Part shown: positions 1 to 4,940 of the stretch, in pieces
Numbering within the stretch: the first letter of the stretch is position 1
Layout: each line of letters opens with the position of its first letter
NCBI GenBank assembly: GCA_905236585.1
Contig: CAJOQZ010000063.1
Location: 1-5,014, forward strand
Source of the DNA: an uncultured Lachnospiraceae bacterium
GTDB lineage: Bacteria > Bacillota > Clostridia > Lachnospirales > Lachnospiraceae
DNA: 5,014 nt
Direction of reading: 5' to 3'
Made by a program: the position numbers and the translations under genes
Notes under the pieces: model-generated
Database searches by the model: none
Seen by the model: the letters and a program-made list of their open reading frames with translations, nothing else
What the model was told of the DNA's origin: nothing

Positions 1-1144
1 GCTTTTTCCCGCCTACCAAAGTATCTCCGATGGAAAAAATGCCCGGATCAAAAATGCCGATAATGTCTCCCGCATACGCCTCATCCACGATCTTGCGCTG
101 CTCTGCCATCATCTGCTGCGGCTGGGAAAGGCGGACGCTCTTCGACCCCTGCATGTGATACACATCCATCCCCGCCGTAAACATTCCCGACGTGATCCGC
201 ATGAACGCTATCCTGTCGCGGTGCGCCTTATTCATGTTTGCCTGTATCTTGAATACAAACGCGCTAAAATCCTCGTCAAACGGGTCGATTTCTCCTGCGT
301 CGCTCATCCGGGACAGCGGCGGCGTCGTCATCTGCAAAAAATGCTCCAAAAACGTCTGGACGCCGAAATTCGTCAGCGCCGAGCCGAAAAACACCGGCGA
401 CAGTTCGCCGGACGTCACCATTTTTTGATCAAATTCCGCTCCCGCTCCGTCTAAGAGTTCGAGTTCGTCTAAAAGCGTCTGCTTTGCTTCCTCGCCGATC
501 TCAGCGGAAAGCGCCGGATCATCGAGCGCAATATGCTTCTCTTCGCCCTCTTTGGTTCCCTTTAACGTATCGGAATACGTCATAACCTGCCTCGTGGCGC
601 GGTCATAAACGCCCTTAAATTCTTTTCCCGATCCGATGGGAATATTGATCGGACATGTGGCGATCCCAAGTTCGTTTTCAATATCGTCGAGCAGTTCAAA
701 GGTATCCCGTGCGTCGCGATCCATTTTGTTAATAAAAGTAAATACCGGTATGTGACGTAAACGCGTGACCTTGAAAAGTTTCCTCGTCTGCGGCTCCACG
801 CCCTTAGACGCGTCGATCACCATGACCGCCGAATCCGCCGCCATCAGCGTCCGGTAGGTATCTTCGGAGAAATCCTGATGCCCCGGCGTATCCAAAATAT
901 TGATGCAGCACCCGCCGTATTCAAATTGCAGTACGGACGATGTCACCGAAATCCCGCGCTGCTTTTCAATCTCCATCCAGTCGGACACCGCGTGTCTCGC
1001 CGTCGCCTTGCCTTTGACCGACCCTGCGAGATTGATCTGTCCGCCATAAAGAAGAAACTTTTCGGTCAATGTCGTCTTGCCGGCGTCCGGGTGCGAGATG
1101 ATCGCAAATGTACGGCGTTTGTTAATCTCATCATGTAAACTCAT
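1..1144 (-). CDS. prfC: Peptide chain release factor 3 (RF3), C-terminus cut off by the window edge
   Basis: RF3 is a cytoplasmic translational GTPase that removes RF1/RF2 from the ribosome after peptide release. Translating the minus strand from ATG at 1142-1144 gives an open frame of 381 residues to the window edge; the family is usually about 525-535 residues, so roughly the last 150 are missing. The N-terminus MSLHDEINKRRTFAIISHPD is typical of RF3. G-domain motifs are in order: P-loop SHPDAGKTT (residues 17-25), switch I RGISVT (63-68), DTPGH (85-89) and NKMD (139-142). The DAGKTT P-loop and the SVTSSV stretch favour RF3 over EF-G. An SD (AGGA, 1153-1156) lies 8 nt upstream. The gene sits 53 bp downstream of rpsU on the same strand, with a terminator-like hairpin between them, so expression probably depends partly on readthrough. 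No frameshift or missing motif is seen. Confidence 0.96.
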   Translation of the reverse strand, partial: MSLHDEINKRRTFAIISHPDAGKTTLTEKFLLYGGQINLAGSVKGKATARHAVSDWMEIEKQRGISVTSSVLQFEYGGCCINILDTPGHQDFSEDTYRTLMAADSAVMVIDASKGVEPQTRKLFKVTRLRHIPVFTFINKMDRDARDTFELLDDIENELGIATCPINIPIGSGKEFKGVYDRATRQVMTYSDTLKGTKEGEEKHIALDDPALSAEIGEEAKQTLLDELELLDGAGAEFDQKMVTSGELSPVFFGSALTNFGVQTFLEHFLQMTTPPLSRMSDAGEIDPFDEDFSAFVFKIQANMNKAHRDRIAFMRITSGMFTAGMDVYHMQGSKSVRLSQPQQMMAEQRKIVDEAYAGDIIGIFDPGIFSIGDTLVGGKK

Positions 1145-1156
1145 AATAATTATCCT

Positions 1157-1187
1157 AAAAAAAGCGCGGCTTAAAATCAGACCGCGC
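1157..1187 (-). terminator. Rho-independent terminator or attenuator between rpsU and prfC
   Basis: Read on the minus strand, GCGCGG (1187-1182) pairs perfectly with CCGCGC (1169-1164). A U-G wobble can extend the stem, and seven U residues (1163-1157) follow directly. The rpsU stop is 10 bp upstream. The U-run ends at the base before the AGGA SD of prfC (1156-1153), so termination would release the RNA just before the prfC translation signals. I infer partial termination that makes prfC less expressed than rpsU. Confidence 0.85.
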
Positions 1188-1197
1188 CTTGCTTTGC

Positions 1198-1374
1198 TTA
1201 ATTGTATTTTCTTTTTCTTGCGGCTTCCGACTTCTTCTTCCGCTTAACGCTCGGCTTCTCGTAATGCTCACGCTTACGGATCTCCTGCTGGATCCCTGCC
1301 TTCGCGCAGTTCCTCTTAAAACGGCGCAATGCGCTGTCTAAGGACTCGTTCTCTTTTACAATGACACTTGACAA
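1198..1374 (-). CDS. rpsU: Small ribosomal subunit protein bS21
   Basis: bS21 is a small basic protein of the 30S subunit located near the 3' end of 16S rRNA, where SD pairing occurs. The minus-strand frame from TTG at 1372-1374 to TAA at 1198-1200 encodes 58 residues, the normal length for bS21. It begins MSSVIVKENESLDSALRRFK. It continues with the KREHYEKPSVKRKKKSEAAR block and ends KRKYN, the lysine/arginine-rich tail typical of Clostridia. No ATG is available in frame; TGA lies two codons before the TTG, and a strong SD sits 7 nt upstream, so TTG is the start. A near-consensus promoter lies about 75 bp upstream and a hairpin terminator follows. prfC is next on the same strand. No unusual residue is apparent. 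Confidence 0.97.
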   Translation of the reverse strand: MSSVIVKENESLDSALRRFKRNCAKAGIQQEIRKREHYEKPSVKRKKKSEAARKRKYN

Positions 1375-1381
1375 TCTTCAA

Positions 1382-1390
1382 CCCTCCCCT
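1382..1390 (-). promoter_or_regulatory. Strong Shine-Dalgarno of rpsU (fixes the TTG start)
   Basis: The minus strand reads AGGGGAGGG, then 7 nt, then TTG at 1374-1372. The purine tract and its spacing settle the start codon, because no ATG or GTG is available in frame at this position. Confidence 0.85.
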
Positions 1391-1405
1391 CCGGCTTTTA
1401 CTTGT

Positions 1406-1434
1406 AAGACCGATTGGGTAATCATGCAGGTCTT
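1406..1434 (-). other. Hairpin in the rpsU 5' leader
   Basis: On the minus strand AAGACC (1434-1429) pairs with GGTCTT (1411-1406). A nested stem GATT (1423-1420) with AATC (1415-1412) closes a four-base ACCC loop, leaving a five-base bulge TGCAT on one side. The structure lies in the roughly 70-nt leader, 15 bp upstream of the SD. It could be a leader regulatory element or just mRNA structure; I do not match it to a known ribosomal leader. Confidence 0.4.
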
Positions 1435-1450
1435 CCTACGCACGAAATGT

Positions 1451-1480
1451 ATTATACCACGAAAGCACGAGGAGAGTCAA
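1451..1480 (-). promoter_or_regulatory. Sigma-A promoter of rpsU(-prfC)
   Basis: On the minus strand a -35 box TTGACT (1480-1475) is followed by an 18-bp spacer and a perfect -10 box TATAAT (1456-1451). TGG directly precedes the -10, giving an extended -10 element. The start of transcription should be near 1444, leaving a leader of about 70 nt. The -35 lies inside one arm of a perfect palindrome (1474-1497), so a repressor binding there would block RNA polymerase. Confidence 0.88.
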
Positions 1481-1497
1481 TAAGATATTATTGACTC
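1474..1497. repeat. Perfect 10-bp inverted repeat overlapping two -35 boxes (candidate operator)
   Basis: GAGTCAATAA (1474-1483), a GATA spacer and TTATTGACTC (1488-1497) form a perfect palindrome. Each arm contains a TTGACT -35 box, one per strand. No T-tract follows on either side, so it is not a good intrinsic terminator for the gene ending at 1505. An operator, or a shared core of divergent promoters, fits better. No regulator for it is visible here. Confidence 0.55.
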
Positions 1498-1518
1498 GAC
1501 GACGCTACGCCGTATAAT
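1491..1518 (+). promoter_or_regulatory. Candidate plus-strand promoter divergent from the rpsU promoter
   Basis: TTGACT (1491-1496), a 16-bp spacer and a perfect TATAAT (1513-1518) lie on the plus strand, mirroring the rpsU promoter across the palindrome. A transcript from about 1525 would run antisense through the 116-residue gene (1505-1855). No convincing plus-strand gene begins downstream before 2107. The spacer is one base short of the optimum, and the -10 overlaps coding sequence, so chance is possible. Confidence 0.5.
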
Positions 1519-1855
1519 CAATTAAGACCCCTATAAACGGCTCATATGCTTCATCTTCTGCATCGCCGCCAGCGTATGCGGGATGCTTTTTTACGGCGCC
1601 CTTTTCTGTTGACGGCTGATGCGCATCCTTGCGGCTGATCGCCGTGCCTTTATCCGAATCCGATACCGGTCGTATGACCCGCTTTGCCGGCTGGTTATGC
1701 ATGTCGTCTTCTTTTTTGCGCAGTTTCTTCTGGAACGTCACGGCATTCGCCGTCCCCGCAAGTGTTCTGCCGGTATTCGGCGATGCGTCCAATATGCGCT
1801 CAAACGTCCCTGTTTCGCTGATGGGGCTTGTGTAACTTATCATGTTTTCAAACAT
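1505..1855 (-). CDS. Uncharacterised 116-residue hydrophilic protein
   Basis: I do not recognise this protein. The start is ATG at 1853-1855, chosen because AAGAGGTGG (1869-1861) lies 5 nt upstream; an in-frame start seven codons earlier would place the SD inside the gene. The product begins MFENMISYTSPISETGTFER. It has no membrane segment, signal peptide, cysteine or tryptophan. A basic patch QKKLRKK lies at residues 42-48 and an acidic stretch DAEDEAYE at 98-105, and the middle is rich in Ser, Lys, Asp and Pro, so much of it may be disordered. The only hydrophobic patch is FIGVLIDY near the C-terminus. It ends 25 bp before the -35 of rpsU and diverges from the citrate synthase gene. Overlapping plus-strand frames lack an SD. 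The SD makes a real gene likely; the function is unknown. Confidence 0.6.
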   Translation of the reverse strand: MFENMISYTSPISETGTFERILDASPNTGRTLAGTANAVTFQKKLRKKEDDMHNQPAKRVIRPVSDSDKGTAISRKDAHQPSTEKGAVKKHPAYAGGDAEDEAYEPFIGVLIDYTA

Positions 1856-1860
1856 AACAG

Positions 1861-1869
1861 CCACCTCTT
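1861..1869 (-). promoter_or_regulatory. Shine-Dalgarno of the 116-residue gene (decides the start)
   Basis: The minus strand reads AAGAGGTGG, then CTGTT, then ATG (1855-1853). This is the main evidence that the frame is translated and that the second in-frame methionine, MFENMISY, is the true start. Confidence 0.65.
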
Positions 1870-1928
1870 TTCCCAAAATGCCCTATGCGGCATCCGTTCA
1901 TAACTCAAACAGCCTTAAAATCCCTTTT

Positions 1929-1958
1929 CTTATACTATATATCGACAGAATCCGCCAA
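1929..1958 (-). promoter_or_regulatory. Candidate promoter of the 116-residue gene
   Basis: On the minus strand TTGGCG (1958-1953), an 18-bp spacer and TATAAG (1934-1929) make a moderate sigma-A promoter about 75 bp upstream of the start codon. Overlapping it, GTCGATAT (1946-1939) with TTAA (1965-1962) 15 bp upstream resembles the sigma-D/FliA (motility) pattern TAAA-N15-GCCGATAT. I cannot decide between the two from sequence alone. Confidence 0.4.
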
Positions 1959-1981
1959 AAATTAAATCGGATTTTAGTAAC

Positions 1982-2010
1982 TTGTCTTGTTGCCTGTTTT
2001 ATGGTAGAAT
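1982..2010 (+). promoter_or_regulatory. Sigma-A promoter of the citrate synthase gene
   Basis: TTGTCT (1982-1987), a 17-bp spacer and TAGAAT (2005-2010) lie on the plus strand. TGG directly upstream of the -10 (2002-2004) gives an extended -10. Transcription should begin near 2017, leaving a leader of about 90 nt that contains the hairpin at 2061-2090. Confidence 0.7.
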
Positions 2011-2060
2011 ATTTTTTGTTAGTATAGAAATACGTTTCATAAAAATTGCCATAATTACGA

Positions 2061-2090
2061 AAAACTGTTCGCGTTTTCGTGAGCAGTTTT
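2061..2090 (+). other. 13-bp leader hairpin abutting the citrate synthase SD (possible attenuator)
   Basis: AAAACTGTTCGCG (2061-2073), loop TTTT and CGTGAGCAGTTTT (2078-2090) pair over 13 bp in the plus-strand RNA, including two G-U wobbles. In minus-strand RNA those wobbles become A-C mismatches, so the fold is strand-specific. The 3' arm ends in four U residues and is followed at once by the SD GGGGAG (2091-2096). It could act as a weak terminator, a ribosome-access control or an RNA-stabilising stem. Confidence 0.6.
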
Positions 2091-2096
2091 GGGGAG
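2091..2096 (+). promoter_or_regulatory. Shine-Dalgarno of citrate synthase (decides the start)
   Basis: GGGGAG lies 10 nt before ATG at 2107. An in-frame TTG at 2089 overlaps the hairpin and this SD and has no SD of its own, so it is rejected as the start. Confidence 0.7.
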
Positions 2097-2106
2097 ACCG
2101 CATCTT

Positions 2107-3474
2107 ATGACAGTACATTCCTATAGTAAAGTAACAGAAGAAATGAAAGAACTCGCCGGACTTGTCAAGCAGGCGTCCGTGATCGAGCCCTCTTTATATA
2201 CAGAATATGATGTAAAACGCGGACTGCGCGACCTAAACGGAACCGGCGTATTGGTCGGCATCACAAATGTGTCGGAAATCAACGCCTTCCGCATGATCGA
2301 CGGGGTCAAAACGCCCATTGACGGCGAACTTTTTTACCGCGGCTACAATGTAATGGACATCGTGCGCAAGCAGGACCGCGCTTCGCACTTCGGTTTTGAG
2401 GAGTGCGCCTATCTGCTGATGTTCGGCAAACTGCCGACGAAGGACGAACTGAAATCCTTCTGCGCCATTTTAAGCAAATACCGGACGCTGCCGCGAAATT
2501 TTGTGCGGGACGTCATCATGAAAAAACCGTCAACGGACATGATGAACTCCCTCGCAAGGAGCGTGCTTTCCCTCTATTCTTATGACGATGTGCCGGATGA
2601 CACATCCGACGGAAATGTCCTGCGGCAGTGCCTGCAATTGGTGGCAATGTTCCCACTGTTGTCCGTATACGGGTATCATGCCTACCGCTATTATCATAAA
2701 AAGAAAAGCCTCGTCATCCACCGTCCGGTCACGCATTATTCGACGGCGGAGAACATTTTACATTGTCTTCGGGCGGACTCGAAGTTTACGCCTCTCGAAG
2801 CAAAACTTCTTGACGTAGCGCTGATTCTGCACAGCGAGCACGGCGGCGGCAACAACTCGACGTTTACAACGCACCTGGTTTCATCTTCGGGAACGGATAC
2901 GTATTCGGCGATCGCGGCTGCTCTCGGCTCCTTGAAGGGACCGCGGCACGGCGGCGCGAACATCAAAAATGTCAAGATGTTTTCGGATCTGAAGGAGCAT
3001 GTACGGGACTGGGAAGATGAGGACGAAGTAGCCGCGTACTTAAAGGCGCTTCTTCACGGAGAAGCCTTCGACCATGCGGGCTTAATCTACGGCATCGGAC
3101 ATGCGGTATATTCAAAATCCGATCCGCGTGCGGTGGTATTCCGTTCATTCATCGAGCAGCTCGCGAGCGAAAAAGGCTATGAAAAAGAATTTGCCTTATA
3201 TGAACTCGTCGCCCGACTGGCGCCGGAAATTATCGCCAAGGAACGTAAGATTTACAAAGGCGTCAGCCCGAACGTCGATTTTTACAGCGGTTTCGTATAC
3301 CAGATGCTGGATCTTCCGATGGAGTTGTATACGCCGATCTTCGCCATTGCCCGTGTCGCAGGCTGGTCAGCGCACCGCATGGAAGAACTCTGTCTTCATA
3401 ACAAGATCATGCGCCCGGCATACATGACCGTCGCCGAGCACCGGGACTACATCCCAATGGATGAGCGCGTGTAA
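2107..3474 (+). CDS. Citrate synthase (citrate/2-methylcitrate synthase family)
   Basis: This cytoplasmic enzyme condenses acetyl-CoA with oxaloacetate to citrate, the entry step of the TCA or glutamate-supplying branch. The protein has 455 residues from ATG at 2107, close to the length of Clostridia citrate synthases. Family motifs are in order: RGYNVMDIV (78-86), LHSEHGGGNNSTFTTHLVSS (241-260), GPRHGGAN (278-285), GIGHAVYSKSDPRA (329-342) and PNVDFYSG (388-395). By alignment to the pig and E. coli enzymes the catalytic residues are H245, H332 and D391, all present. GHAV, rather than E. coli's GHRV, matches the pig enzyme. SAHRMEE (421-427) fits the C-terminal substrate-binding region. No aconitase or isocitrate dehydrogenase gene is adjacent, so it appears to be a single-gene unit with its own promoter. 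A 2-methylcitrate or Re-type role cannot be judged by eye, though the fold is the ordinary Si-type family. No clear terminator follows. Confidence 0.95.
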   Translation: MTVHSYSKVTEEMKELAGLVKQASVIEPSLYTEYDVKRGLRDLNGTGVLVGITNVSEINAFRMIDGVKTPIDGELFYRGYNVMDIVRKQDRASHFGFEECAYLLMFGKLPTKDELKSFCAILSKYRTLPRNFVRDVIMKKPSTDMMNSLARSVLSLYSYDDVPDDTSDGNVLRQCLQLVAMFPLLSVYGYHAYRYYHKKKSLVIHRPVTHYSTAENILHCLRADSKFTPLEAKLLDVALILHSEHGGGNNSTFTTHLVSSSGTDTYSAIAAALGSLKGPRHGGANIKNVKMFSDLKEHVRDWEDEDEVAAYLKALLHGEAFDHAGLIYGIGHAVYSKSDPRAVVFRSFIEQLASEKGYEKEFALYELVARLAPEIIAKERKIYKGVSPNVDFYSGFVYQMLDLPMELYTPIFAIARVAGWSAHRMEELCLHNKIMRPAYMTVAEHRDYIPMDERV

Positions 3475-3535
3475 TCGTATGATCCCAAGGCAATATTCGG
3501 TAAAAATTGATTTTCATGACTTTTTTATAAAATGT

Positions 3536-3564
3536 TTGAATATTTCCGGCTGTTAGTGTAATAT
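3536..3564 (+). promoter_or_regulatory. Candidate promoter of the receiver/CheX-like operon
   Basis: TTGAAT (3536-3541), a 17-bp spacer and TAATAT (3559-3564) form a moderate sigma-A promoter about 40 bp before the SD of the response regulator gene. No strong terminator separates it from the citrate synthase gene, so some readthrough from upstream is possible. Confidence 0.45.
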
Positions 3565-3605
3565 ATACGTATTGAGTATTTTTTTAAGTATGAGGGGTGA
3601 ATGCA

Positions 3606-3986
3606 ATGGATGCTTCGAATCTCAAGATCCTGATCAGCGACGATTCTATTTTAGCAAGGAAGCAGTTAAAAGACGTTATTTCGCGGACAGTTTCGGATGC
3701 GGAATTTATCGAGGCGAGCAACGGACAGGAAGCGATTGACAAATTTCAGGAGAACCGCCCGGATTTAGTGTTCCTTGACATTGTTATGCCGGTCAAAGAC
3801 GGCATTGCCGCGACGCAGGGCATCATGGAAATTGACAGTTCCGCGATCATTATTATCGTTTCTTCCGTCGGGACACAGTCACAACTTAAGGCGGCGATTG
3901 AGGCGGGCGCAAAGGATTTTATTCAGAAGCCGATCGATCATAAGCAGGTGGATTTGGTATTGTCATCTCATATAGGGGGAAAATAA
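3606..3986 (+). CDS. Single-domain response regulator, CheY-like
   Basis: This is a stand-alone receiver of 126 residues with no output domain, which normally acts through protein contacts once phosphorylated by a histidine kinase. Key residues are all visible: the acidic pair D12-D13 in LISDDS, the phospho-acceptor D58 in LVFLDIVMP, the hydroxyl residue S86 in IIIIVSS (serine where E. coli CheY has Thr87) and K108-P109 in FIQKPI. The start is ATG at 3606, because GAGGGG (3592-3597) lies 8 nt upstream; an in-frame GTG at 3597 overlaps that SD. The stop is three bases before the next ATG, so the two genes are an operon and probably translationally coupled. The phosphatase-like neighbour suggests this protein is its substrate. 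No cognate kinase is in the window. CheY itself or a CheY-like protein of another pathway cannot be told apart here. Confidence 0.93.
   Translation: MDASNLKILISDDSILARKQLKDVISRTVSDAEFIEASNGQEAIDKFQENRPDLVFLDIVMPVKDGIAATQGIMEIDSSAIIIIVSSVGTQSQLKAAIEAGAKDFIQKPIDHKQVDLVLSSHIGGK
3974..3980 (+). promoter_or_regulatory. Shine-Dalgarno of the 293-residue gene
   Basis: AGGGGGA lies inside the last codons of the response regulator gene, 9 nt before ATG at 3990. An SD embedded in the upstream coding region supports coupled translation of the two genes. Confidence 0.7.
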
Positions 3987-3989
3987 TCT

Positions 3990-4871
3990 ATGTTTGCACA
4001 GTTTTTCGGCAGTTATCTCTTAAGCAGGAATGCCGTATCACCGGAAGATCTGACGGCGGCGATTACGATGCTCGCGGATACTCATATCAAGTTGGGAACG
4101 CTTGCTATGCAGATGGGATACATGACTGCGGACGAGGTCGATGAGGTTACGTTCTTGCAAACGCGGGAGGATAAGCGTTTTGGCGAGATAGCCTTGGAAA
4201 AGAATTATCTGTTTGAGGATCAACTGCAGGATCTTTTGAAAGCGCAGATCCCGGATTATCTGCTTTTGGGTCAGACGCTGGTGGATATGGGTTGTCTGAC
4301 AAATTCCGATCTCGAAGGCTTGATGGTCGGTTATGAACAGGACAGCAAGATTGATGATATCGCGAATACAGACGAGAATAACGAGACGACGACGAAGTTG
4401 ATTGCAAATTTCTTCGAAGAAGCGGGCAAGGAGATCACCGAATATTCCGTGATGTATATGAATCTGATCTTCAATAACCTGATCCGCTTTATCGGTGAGG
4501 ACTTTACGCCGCTCTCTCCCGCTGCGGTCAATGATTATGAGACGCATTACTGCGTGACGCAGCATATCACGGGACCGATGACCTGCTCCTCTTCGATCGA
4601 TATGGAAGAGGATGTTGCGGTTTATTTCGCTTCCCGCTATGCGAAAATGGATTTCACGGAGTTCGACGAATACGTCAAGGCATCCATGGAAGATTTCCTG
4701 AATCTTCATAACGGTTTGTTCTCGGTAAATATGTCGAATACGTATTCCGAGGAATTAAGTTTAGACCCGCCCATGCAGGAAACGGAAAAAGTTCTGCATC
4801 TGTCGGATGAGTCGTTTGTGATTCCGGTAATCTATCCCTTCGGAACGATTTACCTGATCTTAACATTATAA
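3990..4871 (+). CDS. MshEN-like repeat protein with a CheX-like phosphatase domain
   Basis: This is a two-part protein of 293 residues with no signal peptide or membrane segment. Residues 5-28, 34-57, 63-86 and 92-115 are four 24-residue units separated by exactly 5 residues. Each has glycine at its third position (G7, G36, G65, G94) and a repeated pattern of hydrophobic residues; the middle pair (starting KLG and RFG, both ending in Q) fits the MshEN/GspE N-terminal c-di-GMP-binding motif best. An acidic linker (about 116-134) follows. Residues about 137-293 resemble CheX/CheC-type CheY-P phosphatases: DFLNLHNG (235-242) matches the helix motif ExxNxxxG with Asp for Glu, the proline pair 260-261 sits about 22 residues after N238, and LSLDPP plus the strand-rich end fit the CheX C-terminus. 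Encoded directly after a CheY-like receiver, it probably dephosphorylates or binds it. The repeats are seen directly; ligand and activity are inferred. Confidence 0.75.
   Translation: MFAQFFGSYLLSRNAVSPEDLTAAITMLADTHIKLGTLAMQMGYMTADEVDEVTFLQTREDKRFGEIALEKNYLFEDQLQDLLKAQIPDYLLLGQTLVDMGCLTNSDLEGLMVGYEQDSKIDDIANTDENNETTTKLIANFFEEAGKEITEYSVMYMNLIFNNLIRFIGEDFTPLSPAAVNDYETHYCVTQHITGPMTCSSSIDMEEDVAVYFASRYAKMDFTEFDEYVKASMEDFLNLHNGLFSVNMSNTYSEELSLDPPMQETEKVLHLSDESFVIPVIYPFGTIYLILTL
4002..4334 (+). repeat. Four protein-level repeats with a 29-residue period inside the 293-residue gene
   Basis: Codons for residues 5-115 encode four units starting FFG, KLG, RFG and LLG at residues 5, 34, 63 and 92. Position 10 of each is N, G, N, G, and position 17 is L, V, L, L. 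The DNA copies have diverged, so this is an old duplication and not a recent tandem repeat. Confidence 0.8.
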
Positions 4872-4884
4872 AATAAATTAAGAC

Positions 4885-4917
4885 GCCCTCGCCTTGCGGC
4901 GAGGGCATTTTTTATTT
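4885..4917 (+). terminator. Rho-independent terminator of the receiver/CheX-like operon
   Basis: GCCCTCGCC (4885-4893), loop TTGC and GGCGAGGGC (4898-4906) form a perfect 9-bp GC-rich stem, followed by ATTTTTTATTT. It starts 13 bp after the stop codon. On the minus strand the same stem is followed by a weaker, interrupted U-rich stretch, so it may also serve the convergent gene ending at 4941. Confidence 0.95.
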
Positions 4918-4940
4918 TGCGGCTGTTTCTTTTTTTCCTT

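Noticed and set aside
155..1138. Plus-strand open frames over the prfC region
   Set aside because: They are shadows of prfC, whose minus-strand frame carries all the GTPase motifs.
1474..1497. Palindrome as a terminator of the 116-residue gene
   Set aside because: The stem is AT-rich, and the minus-strand sequence after it is TCCTCG with no U-run.
1949..1973. Inverted repeat AATCCG/CGGATT upstream of the 116-residue gene
   Set aside because: Arms are only 6 bp with a 13-bp AT-rich spacer, which is easily expected by chance.
1619..2027. Plus-strand open frames of 61-94 codons, one with a hydrophobic C-terminus (1842-2027)
   Set aside because: None has a Shine-Dalgarno site. The longer ones lie opposite the 116-residue gene, and the 61-codon frame crosses the promoter region of citrate synthase.
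2121..3427. Further open frames on both strands inside the citrate synthase gene
   Set aside because: They overlap a complete enzyme with all catalytic residues in frame and have no start signals of their own.
3475..3535. Possible terminator after citrate synthase
   Set aside because: There are T-rich stretches but no stem with GC pairs, so no intrinsic terminator can be supported.
4038..4709. A 223-codon open frame on the minus strand, antisense to the CheX-like gene
   Set aside because: It has no recognisable domain, its composition is a mixture of Ile, Arg and His expected from an antisense frame, and the sense frame has clear repeats, an SD and an operon context.
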